From the NCBI RefSeq assembly GCF_024171785.1, contig NZ_JAMTCK010000017.1, positions 62,001 through 126,000 on the forward strand: a DNA stretch of 64,000 bases, given 5' to 3'. Below are positions 17,446 to 25,124 of this stretch, one piece after another. The notes under the pieces were generated by a model, which saw only the letters and a program-made list of their open reading frames with translations, made no database searches and had not been told where the DNA came from. How positions within the stretch are numbered: position 1 is the first letter of the stretch; every line of letters starts with the position of its first letter. Both the position numbers and the translations under genes were made by a program. The stretch is from Goodfellowiella coeruleoviolacea. Lineage in GTDB: Bacteria > Actinomycetota > Actinomycetes > Mycobacteriales > Pseudonocardiaceae.

Positions 17446-17490
17446 AAAGATCAGCCCCTGACCGCGTTTCCGCTGGTCAGGGGCTGATTT
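17446..17490 (-). terminator. Terminator of tRNA-Arg
   Basis: The inverted repeat ATCAGCCCCTGACC / GGTCAGGGGCTGAT with a short loop lies just downstream of the tRNA on its strand. On that strand it is followed by CTTTTTC. This is a classic intrinsic terminator. Confidence 0.85.
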
Positions 17491-17504
17491 CACCCGGTGA
17501 AAGG

Positions 17505-17580
17505 TGGTGCCCCCGGCAGGATTCGAACCTGCGACACACGGTTTAGGAAACCGATGCTCTATCCCCTGAGCTACGAGGGC
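17505..17580 (-). tRNA. tRNA-Arg (CCT)
   Basis: The minus strand gives a complete cloverleaf. The acceptor 5' GCCCTCG pairs with CGGGGGC, the D arm is AGCTCAGGGGATAGAGC, the anticodon loop TTCCTAA has CCT at 34-36, and the T arm is GCAGGTTCGAATCCTGC. Discriminator A is followed by an encoded CCA (17505-17507). The first anticodon-stem pair is T-T. Anticodon CCT reads AGG arginine codons. No integrase or attachment duplicate is visible beside it. Confidence 0.95.
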
Positions 17581-17982
17581 TGGTCGTGCTCGTCGGCGTC
17601 TAGCTTAACCGGCCGGGGCGGGGTGGCTGCGAGCGGGTTGGGTCGTCCCGGCGTGCCGGCTGGCGGCGGATGGGCGTCCACGGCCGGGGTCGAGGGTGGC
17701 CGTCAACCCACGGGTGCTGCTGGGCCTGAGTGGACAGTCTGTTTGGGACGCGCCGGGAACAGGTGCGACGCGCAATTCCGACTTGCGGCGCTGGCGGTTA
17801 GCGCAGGTGGTGGCGGCACGCCATACCACCAAAGAGGTAAACGGCGGAGAATCGGCGGAACGATTCCAGGTGGGATGGACGCGGAGGCACAACTGGTAAA
17901 AGTCCGGGAAAACGCCAGGCGATTCGATTTATGACCCGAACGCTGGCTGGTGCGGCCTCCCCATGAGGGATAGAAGGTCGTT
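17581..17982. other. Gap between tRNA and LysR gene
   Basis: About 400 bases with overlapping short ORFs on both strands but no recognisable protein. The tRNA promoter must lie at its left end and the LysR promoter at its right. Confidence 0.4.
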
Positions 17983-18984
17983 ATGCCCGAACTTGAACTA
18001 CGGCACCTGAGGGCGGTCTGCGCGATCGCCGAGGAGGGCAGCGTCACCAAGGCAGCGGCCCGTCTCGGGCTCACCCAGCCCGCGCTGAGCGCGCAACTCC
18101 GGTCGATGGAGCGACTGGTGGGCGGGAAGCTGTTCGAGCGCACCACCTCGGGCAGCGTCCCCACCGACCTGGGGCGCTATGTGGTCGGCTCGGCCAGGGA
18201 GGTGCTGGACGACTTCAGCCAGCTGCTGGTCACGGCACGTCAGCGGGCCGCCGGCCCGGCGGTGGGGCGGCTGGTCGCGGCGGCCATGCCACTGCTGTTC
18301 GTCGGGCAGCTGGTGGCCGAGCTGCGGGCGCGCATCGCGTGTTCGGAGGTGCGCACCGAGATCGAGTCGTCCGGGCCGGTGCTGTTGGACATGCTGGTCT
18401 CCGGGCGGGTGAACCTGGCCGTGTTCGAGCGGTTCGAGGGGATGGAACGCCGACAGCTGCGCGGTGTGCGGGTGCGCACCCTGCTGGTGGAGCCGCAGTT
18501 CGTGGCGGTGGCGGAAACGCATCCGCTGGCCGCGGACAAGGTGATCGACCTGGTCGATCTGGCCAACTGCGAGTGGGTGGTGCCGCCGCCGGACCACAAC
18601 AGTCTGCGAATGCAGTTGCACGCGGCCTGTCTGGCCGCTGGATTCACCCCGAAAATCACCCATTACACCTCGGAGAGCAGCACGGCCCGCGCATTGGTGT
18701 CCGCTGGCGCGGTTTCCCTGGCCGCCCCGGCCTCGCGCAGTGGCGACGGAATCGTCATCCGGCCGTTGCGGGGGGATCCGCTCTCCGTTCCGGTGATCGT
18801 GGCGACCAGGCTGGACGGCCCGCTGGAGGGCAAGGCGGACGAGGTGTTCACCTGCGCGGCCCGGGCCTACCGGGCGATGGTCGAGCGCAATCCGGCCTTT
18901 GCCCGGTGGTGGGCGGACCACCCGCAGGCGCACCAGGAGCTGGACGCCGCGCTCCGGGCCGATCGGCCGAACCGGTTGACTTGA
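17983..18984 (+). CDS. LysR-family transcriptional regulator
   Basis: A 333-residue LysR protein from ATG 17983. The N-terminal HTH is ELRHLRAVCAIAEEGSVTKAAARLGLTQPALSAQLRSMERLVGGKLFER in sense, at residues 5-55. A periplasmic-binding-protein-like effector domain follows (85-300). There is no divergent partner; the C39-like secreted protein gene lies 87 bases downstream on the same strand and could be a target. The effector is unknown. Confidence 0.9.
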   Translation: MPELELRHLRAVCAIAEEGSVTKAAARLGLTQPALSAQLRSMERLVGGKLFERTTSGSVPTDLGRYVVGSAREVLDDFSQLLVTARQRAAGPAVGRLVAAAMPLLFVGQLVAELRARIACSEVRTEIESSGPVLLDMLVSGRVNLAVFERFEGMERRQLRGVRVRTLLVEPQFVAVAETHPLAADKVIDLVDLANCEWVVPPPDHNSLRMQLHAACLAAGFTPKITHYTSESSTARALVSAGAVSLAAPASRSGDGIVIRPLRGDPLSVPVIVATRLDGPLEGKADEVFTCAARAYRAMVERNPAFARWWADHPQAHQELDAALRADRPNRLT

Positions 18985-19071
18985 CCCGCCGCCAACGTCA
19001 GGCGTTTACATTGCATGCCCAAACCACGAAAATCCCTGGCTATACCCGTTTGCCGAGGTGAGGTGGTCAGG

Positions 19072-20388
19072 ATGCGCCCGGTTCGGACAACCGCCGCCGC
19101 CCTGCTCAGCAGTGCGCTGGTCGCGTCGGCCGCGGTGACGGCGACCGCGGCGGAGGCCGCCGACGCCCCCGCCCAGGATGCCGCCCCCGTGGACTACCAC
19201 GAGTGGCGCTCGCCGGACGACTGGCGGCAGGGCACGGCCAACGGCACCGCGGTCACGCCCGCCGGGCTGACCATCGGACGACCGGCCGGCACCACCACGC
19301 ACACCGAGCCCGGCCTGGGCACCCGGACCTACGAGTACGCCTCCTGGACCTCGCCCCGCCACGCCCCGGGCTTTCCGGCCACGCAGTTGGTCGCCTCGTG
19401 GAACGCCGACACCCCGGAGGGGACCTGGCTGGAGGTGGCGATGCGCGGGCACACCGCGGCCGGCACCGACACCGCGTGGTACGTGCTGGGCCGCTGGGCG
19501 GCGAAGGACACCGACATCAAGCGCACCAGCGTGACCGGACAGTCCGATGTGGACGGGATGGTCGACGTGGACACCTACCAGACCGCGGCGGGCACGCGGC
19601 TGGTCGGCTACGACCTGCGCGTCACCCTGTACCGGCGGGTCGGGCTGGCCGCCTCGCCCACGCTGTCCATGGTCGGCGCCATGACCTCGGCCATCCCGGA
19701 CCGGTTCACCGTGCCGACCAGCCCGTCGGGTGGTGCCTGGGGCATCGAGCTGCCGGTCCCCCGCTACTCGCAGAACACCCACGCCGGCCGCTACCCGCAG
19801 TACGGCGGTGGCGGGGAGAACTGGTGCAGCCCCACCTCCACCGAGATGGTGGTGGAGTACTGGGGTCGCGGCCCCAGCCGGCACGACCTGTCCTGGGTGG
19901 ACCCCGGCTACAGCGACCCGAGCGTGGACCACGCCGCGCGGTTCACCTACGACCACGCCTACGAGGGCACCGGGAACTGGCCGTTCAACACCGCCTACGC
20001 GGCCACCTACGGGCTGTGGGGGCACATCACCCGACTGGGCTCGCTCACCGAGCTGGAGCAGTACACCAAGCGCGGCATCCCGGTGATCACCTCGCAGTCG
20101 TTCCTGGCCAGCGAGTTGGACGGGGCCGGATACGGCACGGCCGGGCACATCATGGTCGTCATCGGGTTCACCCCCACCGGGGACGTGATCGTCAACGACC
20201 CGGCCTCGCCGAACAACACCGCCGTGCGGCACGTGTACAAGCGGGCCCAGTTCGAGACCGTGTGGCAGCGGACCAAGCGCATCCTGGCCAACGGCGCCAC
20301 CGGCAGCGGTCCGGGTGGCGTTGCCTACATCATCACCCCGCCGGGCACCCGGCTGCCGGCCGCTCCCGCGCGCGACACCGCCGAGTGA
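19072..20388 (+). CDS. Secreted C39-like peptidase family protein
   Basis: A 438-residue exported protein. A signal peptide (MRPVRTTAAALLSSALVASA, then AxA-like sites) precedes a beta-rich domain (residues 40-215). The C-terminal domain (about 225-430) is of the Peptidase_C39_2 type: VPRYSQNTHAG, then GGGENWCSPTSTEMVVEYWG with the candidate catalytic Cys, then AGYGTAGHIMVVIGF with the candidate His and VNDPASPNN with the Asp/Asn. ATG 19072 fits the signal peptide; GTG 19063 is also possible. The protein probably acts outside the cell; its substrate is unknown. It follows a LysR gene. Confidence 0.85.
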   Translation: MRPVRTTAAALLSSALVASAAVTATAAEAADAPAQDAAPVDYHEWRSPDDWRQGTANGTAVTPAGLTIGRPAGTTTHTEPGLGTRTYEYASWTSPRHAPGFPATQLVASWNADTPEGTWLEVAMRGHTAAGTDTAWYVLGRWAAKDTDIKRTSVTGQSDVDGMVDVDTYQTAAGTRLVGYDLRVTLYRRVGLAASPTLSMVGAMTSAIPDRFTVPTSPSGGAWGIELPVPRYSQNTHAGRYPQYGGGGENWCSPTSTEMVVEYWGRGPSRHDLSWVDPGYSDPSVDHAARFTYDHAYEGTGNWPFNTAYAATYGLWGHITRLGSLTELEQYTKRGIPVITSQSFLASELDGAGYGTAGHIMVVIGFTPTGDVIVNDPASPNNTAVRHVYKRAQFETVWQRTKRILANGATGSGPGGVAYIITPPGTRLPAAPARDTAE

Positions 20389-20755
20389 AGTCCAGCCCCA
20401 CCACGCACTTCCCCGCGGCCAACAGGTCCACAGTGGACTTGTTGGCCGCGGCGTGCACGCCTGGGGTTATCACCGGGTGCGAGCGGGTACACCGACGGTA
20501 GTGACCCGAGCGGGTGCTCCCCGACCACGGGGACCGAGCGGGTTCGAAGGGGGTGTGCGACGACAACCAACGGGGTGGCGCAACCGGACGACCTGCGACG
20601 ACGAGCGCGACTTCGAAAAAAACCGGCATTTCGTACGGCCGATCCGGTGAATTTTGGACGAGCGCACTCAACCGAACCACCCCGCCGTACGTCCTCTTCA
20701 CATAGGGCCAGGACGCACTACACCCGCCAGAGCGCGGGCCCAGGAGGTGGACACT
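20389..20755. other. Gap before lipoprotein gene
   Basis: About 370 bases with no coding region. It holds one copy of the palindrome GTCCACAGTGGAC (20426-20438), seen elsewhere in the window, and a CAGGAGG ribosome site at the right end. Confidence 0.5.
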
Positions 20756-21451
20756 ATGGTCCTCGCCGGAAATCGGATCGCGTGCGGAGTCCTCGCCGTG
20801 GTGGCTGGTGCCGCGCTGGCGGCCTGCGGAGCGAGACCGGACACGGCGGCGCAGGGGCTGACCACGTCGGCGGGCTCAGCCAGCAGCGGCACCGTGACCG
20901 CGCAGAGTCCGACCACGGGCGAGACCACGCCGGCCGGCTCCGACGCGGTCACCCAGCAGGTGCCGGTCCAGCCGACGATCGTCCTGTCGGCGACGCAGCA
21001 GCAGCGGCCGCAGCAGCAGGACTCCGGTGGCACGCCCCGGTGTTCGGCCAGCACGCTCACGGCCAAGGTGACCAACGAGGACGCCGCCGCGGGCAACCGC
21101 TACGCGCGCCTGGAGGTCACCAACGTCAGCAAGACCGGGTGCACCCTGTACGGCTACGGCGGCATGCAGCTGCTCACGTCGGACAACCAGCCGGTGCCCA
21201 CCAACATGCAGCGGGTCGCCAACCCCGGCCCGTCGCTGGTCGCCCTGGAGCCGGGCGCCACGGCAGTGGCCAACCTGCACTGGACGGCCGTGCCCTCCGG
21301 TGACGAACCGGACACCGCCGCCTGCGAGCCCGAGGCGACCAAGGCGATCGCCATCCCGCCGGACGAGACCGAGCCGATGACCTTCACCTGGAACCTCGGC
21401 CCGGTCTGCGACCACGGCCGCATCGAGGGCAGCGCCTACCACCGGCCGTGA
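20756..21451 (+). CDS. DUF4232-type lipoprotein
   Basis: A 231-residue protein from ATG 20756 with a lipobox signal: hydrophobic stretch GVLAVVAGAALAAC, Cys at residue 22 to be lipidated. A Thr/Ser/Gln-rich linker (residues 25-95) leads to a beta-sandwich domain with CSASTLTAKV, RLEVTNVSKTGCTLYGYGG, LEPGATAVANLHWTAV and a disulfide-like Cys set, the DUF4232 pattern of actinobacterial surface proteins. Likely anchored to the outer face of the membrane; function unknown. Confidence 0.8.
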   Translation: MVLAGNRIACGVLAVVAGAALAACGARPDTAAQGLTTSAGSASSGTVTAQSPTTGETTPAGSDAVTQQVPVQPTIVLSATQQQRPQQQDSGGTPRCSASTLTAKVTNEDAAAGNRYARLEVTNVSKTGCTLYGYGGMQLLTSDNQPVPTNMQRVANPGPSLVALEPGATAVANLHWTAVPSGDEPDTAACEPEATKAIAIPPDETEPMTFTWNLGPVCDHGRIEGSAYHRP

Positions 21452-21478
21452 GCGGTGGTTGAACCGCCGATGCTCGGT

Positions 21479-21502
21479 GGCCCCGCCAGCAACCGCGGGG
21501 CC
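21479..21502. terminator. Hairpin after lipoprotein gene
   Basis: The 8-base stem GGCCCCGC / GCGGGGCC with an 8-base loop lies 28 bases after the lipoprotein stop and before the hydrolase start. There is no T-run, as usual in high-GC actinomycetes. Confidence 0.55.
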
Positions 21503-21524
21503 GCCGTGTGCTGGGGTGGGTGGC

Positions 21525-22325
21525 GTGGTTGAACCAGTCGAGTCGAACCTGCCCGGACACGGCGGCAGCCTCGCCGTCCACACCTGGCCCAACCCCGACG
21601 CGCGCTGGCGGGCCGTGCTGGTGCACGGCTACGGCGAGCACCTCGGCCGGTACCAGCACGTGGCCGACGCGCTGGTCGCCGCCGGTGCCGTGGTGGTCGG
21701 GCCGGACCACGTCGGCCACGGCCGCTCCGCGGGCGAGCGCGTGCTGATCCGCGACGTCGAGGCCGTGGTCGACGACGTGCACGCGGCAGCGGCGACCGTG
21801 GCCGGCGACCTGCCCACCGTGGTGATCGGGCACTCCATGGGCGGGCTGATCGCGGCCCGCTACGCCCAGCGCCACCGCGACGAACTGGCCGCGCTGGTGC
21901 TGTCCGGCCCGGTGCTGGGCACCTGGCACGTGCTGGACCTGTTGGAGCACGAGCAGATCCCGGACACCCCGATCGATCCGGCGACGCTGTCCCGCGATCC
22001 CGCGGTCGGCGCCGCCTACCAGGCCGACCCGCTGGTGTGGCACGGCCCGTTCCGCCGGGAGACGCTGGCGGCGCTGGAGGCCGCCGTCGACGCGGTGAAC
22101 TTCGGCGGCCCGCTGGAGGGCCTGCCCGTGCTGTGGGTGCACGGGGAGGACGACGAACTGGTGCCGCTGGAGGAGACCAGGACCGGCACCGACCGCATCC
22201 GCGGCCTGGAGTTCGTCGAGCGCATCTACCCGGGCGCGCGGCACGAGGTGTTCAACGAGACCAACAAGGACGAGGTGCTGGGCGAGGTGACCGCGTTCGT
22301 CCGGCAGACCCTCGCCCTGGACTGA
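21525..22325 (+). CDS. Alpha/beta hydrolase, monoacylglycerol-lipase type
   Basis: A 266-residue serine hydrolase from GTG 21525. The oxyanion-hole segment LVHGYGEHLGRYQHVADAL is near residue 28. The nucleophile elbow is GHSMGG (Ser near 104), the acid is VHGEDDELVP near 206, and the His is near 237 in GARHEVFNET. This sequence set (HGxGEHxxRY plus GHSMGG) is typical of monoglyceride lipases and lysophospholipases of the Serine_aminopeptidase S33 group. It acts on lipids in the cytoplasm or at the membrane. Confidence 0.88.
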   Translation: MVEPVESNLPGHGGSLAVHTWPNPDARWRAVLVHGYGEHLGRYQHVADALVAAGAVVVGPDHVGHGRSAGERVLIRDVEAVVDDVHAAAATVAGDLPTVVIGHSMGGLIAARYAQRHRDELAALVLSGPVLGTWHVLDLLEHEQIPDTPIDPATLSRDPAVGAAYQADPLVWHGPFRRETLAALEAAVDAVNFGGPLEGLPVLWVHGEDDELVPLEETRTGTDRIRGLEFVERIYPGARHEVFNETNKDEVLGEVTAFVRQTLALD

Positions 22326-22332
22326 GACCACA

Positions 22333-22372
22333 CCGGGTGGGGCGGCCACCAGAGCGCGGCCACCCCACCCGG
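22333..22372. terminator. Bidirectional terminator between convergent genes
   Basis: The stem CCGGGTGGGG / CCCCACCCGG with a 20-base loop lies between the converging hydrolase (plus) and SDR (minus) genes. Confidence 0.7.
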
Positions 22373-22379
22373 CCCGGTG

Positions 22380-23126
22380 TCACCAGCCCTGGTCGGTGGG
22401 CCGCACCAGGATCTCGTTGACCGAGACGTGCGCGGGCTGGGTCACCGCCCACACCACGGCGTTGGCGATGTCCTCCGGCTGCAACTGGCGGATGCTCTCC
22501 GCGCTCCGGACGATCGACGCCTTGGCGTCGGCGTCGGTGATGTGCTCGCGCAGCTCGGTCGCGACGATGCCCGGCTCGACCACGACCACGCGCACGCCGT
22601 CCTGGTAGACCTCCTGGCGCAGCGACTCGCTGAACGCGTTCACCCCCCACTTGGTGGCGTTGTACACGCCGGTGCCGGCGCGCACGGTCCGCCCGGCCGT
22701 GGACGACATCTGCACCACCGCGCCCTTGCGCTCGACCAGGTGCGGCAGGGCCGCGTGGGTCATGAACATCAGCCCGAGCACGTTGGTGTTGACCATGCGC
22801 GTCCAGTCCGTGGTGTCCGCGCCGTTGATCCTGCCGAGCAGCATCACGCCCGCGTTGTTCACCAGCACGTCCAGCCCGCCGAACTCGCTGACCGTGGCGG
22901 CAACGGCCGCGCGGCAGGACGCCTCGTCGGTGACGTCCAGGTCCAGGGTGAGCACGCGCGCGCCCGCGTCGGTCAGCCGTTGGGCCAGCCCGGCCAGCCG
23001 GTCCGCCCGCCGCGCGCCGATCGCCACCGCGGCCCCGGCCTCGGCCAGCGCCACCGCGGTGGCCTCCCCGATGCCCGACGACGCCCCGGTGACCAGCGCG
23101 ACCTTGCCCTGCAGTTGCTGCGACAT
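22380..23126 (-). CDS. Short-chain dehydrogenase/reductase
   Basis: A 248-residue classical SDR from ATG 23126. The motifs are TGASSGIG near residue 14, NNAGV near 90, and SSTAGR followed by YNATK near 153-157, with PGIVATELREH after the active site. The sequence LVTGASSGIGEATAVALAEAGAAVAIGAR is typical of clavulanate-dehydrogenase-like NADPH reductases. The substrate is unknown. The 230 bases upstream carry a curious set of GCTCGCT words but no gene. Confidence 0.9.
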   Translation of the reverse strand: MSQQLQGKVALVTGASSGIGEATAVALAEAGAAVAIGARRADRLAGLAQRLTDAGARVLTLDLDVTDEASCRAAVAATVSEFGGLDVLVNNAGVMLLGRINGADTTDWTRMVNTNVLGLMFMTHAALPHLVERKGAVVQMSSTAGRTVRAGTGVYNATKWGVNAFSESLRQEVYQDGVRVVVVEPGIVATELREHITDADAKASIVRSAESIRQLQPEDIANAVVWAVTQPAHVSVNEILVRPTDQGW

Positions 23127-23357
23127 GGCGTTCCTTCCCTCGACTTGCTGCGCTGGATTTGCTCGGCGCCGCGCTCGCTCCGCTCCTCGCTCGCTGACGC
23201 TCGCTGCGATGCTCACTCGCTGTCGCCTTGCTGGTCCAGCCAACACCCTGGAGCCCACTCCAGGTCAAACCCGCTCCCCGGCCCGCGCAAGTCGGAAGTC
23301 CCAGGCGGTGGCCCGAGCTGTCGGGGGTGCGGTGACCTCGTGGACAATCGCCTGTCG

Positions 23358-24233
23358 ATGACGGACCAAGACCTCGAACTGCTGATCACCGTGGTGGTGG
23401 CGGCCGATGACGACCGGCAGGCGCGGGACGCCTGTCGGGAGCTGGTCGCGCACACCGGGGGCCGGATCGTGGCAAGCGGGGACTGCTCGGACGAGGAGCC
23501 CGGCTGCTGGGCGGTGACGGTCAGCGTGGTCAGTGCCGAGCGGGCCGACTACCACACGGCTGCCGCGCTGGCCAGGGCTGTTCGGCAGTTCGTGCGGTCG
23601 CTGCGGCCGGAGTTCCCGGTGCCGCCGGTGTCCTGCGAGCCGCCGACCGCGTGGACCGTGCTGGACGACCCGGAGCTGATCGACGAGTGGGTGCCCGGGG
23701 CGGAGCGGCTGCTGGTGGAGGCGTGGGCGGGCGGCGATCCCCACGAGCGCGGCGCGCCCCCGGCCGAACCCGAGCCCGAGCCGGAACCGGCCGCGCAACC
23801 GACGCCGACGCCGGCCAACGCCACCGGACCGGACGGCGAGCCGGTGCGGTTGTGGCTGCGGGTGGACGTTGTCGCCGATCACACGGCCGGGGCGGAATGG
23901 CAGGCACGGGCGGTAGCCAGCCGGATCGTCCAATCGGGCGCAATCCAGGGCGTCACCGCGCGGGACGGGGTACTCAGCGTGCAGGTTGACCTGGGCACGA
24001 GCCGGCAGGGCGGGGAACGGGCCCTGCGGACGGCGGTGTCCTCGCTGGGCCGCACGGGGTGGTCGCCGATCCGGTCGGACAACGGGGTCAGCAGCATTGG
24101 CTGGACCGCGGAAACCAGGCCCTCATCAGGCATTACCGCACTGGAACTGCGGGCGGTGCCCGAGCAGGGCGCGGGCGCGCCGGCGGCTCCGGGCAGCGGG
24201 GTTCCGCCCGGTCCGGCCCCGGCGCGGGGGTGA
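23358..24233 (+). CDS. Hypothetical protein at FtsK locus
   Basis: A 291-residue protein from ATG 23358. Two alpha/beta segments (residues 1-135 and 160-245) look like a repeated domain: LLITVVVAADDDRQARDACRELV and LWLRVDVVADHTAGAEWQARAV share a pattern. They are joined by a Pro/Glu linker (EPEPEPEPAAQPTPTP). The tail is Pro/Ala-rich. No signal peptide or membrane helix is seen. It heads the row of same-strand genes that includes the FtsK-like ATPase, so a role in that system is inferred from position alone. Confidence 0.65.
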   Translation: MTDQDLELLITVVVAADDDRQARDACRELVAHTGGRIVASGDCSDEEPGCWAVTVSVVSAERADYHTAAALARAVRQFVRSLRPEFPVPPVSCEPPTAWTVLDDPELIDEWVPGAERLLVEAWAGGDPHERGAPPAEPEPEPEPAAQPTPTPANATGPDGEPVRLWLRVDVVADHTAGAEWQARAVASRIVQSGAIQGVTARDGVLSVQVDLGTSRQGGERALRTAVSSLGRTGWSPIRSDNGVSSIGWTAETRPSSGITALELRAVPEQGAGAPAAPGSGVPPGPAPARG

Positions 24234-24414
24234 GCGGGCCACGGCTGACCGGCCCAGGGCAGCGGCGCGGGTTGTCGGTTGCCACTAGTACGACCGGGTG
24301 GACCGCGCAACACTCCGTTCGGCCGATTCTTCTTGTGTCCCATCAGAAATCAGGTACTACTTTTCACAGGGGCGGCCGTCCGGTCGCCGGTAGGCAATGG
24401 GAGACGCAGGCCAG

Positions 24415-24675
24415 ATGGCAACCATCGAAGAGGTGCGGTCAGCCGTTGTCCGAGCCGCGGACATGGCCAACGAGTGCATCCAGTTCATGCAGGAGGTGAC
24501 CAAGCGGGCCGAGGAGATCCAGAACCTGCTGTCCACCACCATGCAGGGCACCTCGCAGAACGACGTCGACCAGGTCAAGGGCCAGTTCGCCAAGCTGCTC
24601 AGCGACAGCAACGAGCTGTTGCAGGGCTTTGACGCCGGCCGCTCCGACATCGACGACGTCGCCAACAGGCTGTGA
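24415..24675 (+). CDS. Small helical protein of FtsK locus (ESX-size)
   Basis: An 86-residue, almost fully helical protein from ATG 24415 (ATG 24397 is an alternative that adds six residues). Heptad-like spacing in VVRAADMANECIQFMQEVTK and the mid-protein break resemble the helix-turn-helix hairpin of WXG100 proteins, but the WxG motif itself is missing. There is no signal peptide. The next gene starts one base after its stop, so the two are co-expressed and probably form a pair. Confidence 0.7.
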   Translation: MATIEEVRSAVVRAADMANECIQFMQEVTKRAEEIQNLLSTTMQGTSQNDVDQVKGQFAKLLSDSNELLQGFDAGRSDIDDVANRL

Positions 24676-24676
24676 G

Positions 24677-24928
24677 ATGACGTCGATCCAGGAGGTCCAG
24701 GCGGTTCTCGACACGATCCGCGACCTGTTGGCCGAGATGTACCGCGGCGCCAGCTCGGCCAGGGACCGGCTCGACGAGGCCATCGAGCTGTTGACCGAGA
24801 CCAGCCGCACCCATCACGAATCACTGGTGCCCGCCGGATTCGCCGTGGTCAGCGAGCGCATGCCGGACTTCCTCGGGCAGATCTCGGCCAGCATGCAGTC
24901 CGTGGAGACGCTGGCGGCGCGGTTGTAG
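24677..24928 (+). CDS. Second small helical protein of FtsK locus
   Basis: An 83-residue helical protein from ATG 24677, with CAGGAGG overlapping its own first codons. Like its neighbour, it is ESX-sized and lacks WxG. Helix 1 is QEVQAVLDTIRDLLAEMYRG and a second helix runs from about residue 58 to the end (RMPDFLGQISASMQSVETLA). The one-base spacing to the preceding gene points to a heterodimer. About 200 bases follow before the ATPase gene. Confidence 0.7.
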   Translation: MTSIQEVQAVLDTIRDLLAEMYRGASSARDRLDEAIELLTETSRTHHESLVPAGFAVVSERMPDFLGQISASMQSVETLAARL

Positions 24929-25124
24929 CCCGGTCGCGTCCGGTGTGGTCCCGGTGGTCCGATTCGACCGGAACAGCGGTGGTGACCCGACCGGAACGCT
25001 GGGATACCGGAGAGCGCACTGGGCCTCGGCCAGCTCGATGGCGAGCGACGGGCCGTCGTGGCTGGTAATTTTGATTTGATCTTGGGTTCTCGCCCGGTCG
25101 TGAACCGATGCCGTGAGGTGGGCT

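Noticed and set aside
17505-17580. tRNA-Arg as an attachment site of an integrated element
   Set aside because: No integrase nearby and no partial tRNA duplicate was seen in the window.
23150-23225. Cluster of GCTCGCT words upstream of the SDR at 22380
   Set aside because: Irregular spacing and no symmetry; it is probably local composition, though it might be a degenerate repeat.
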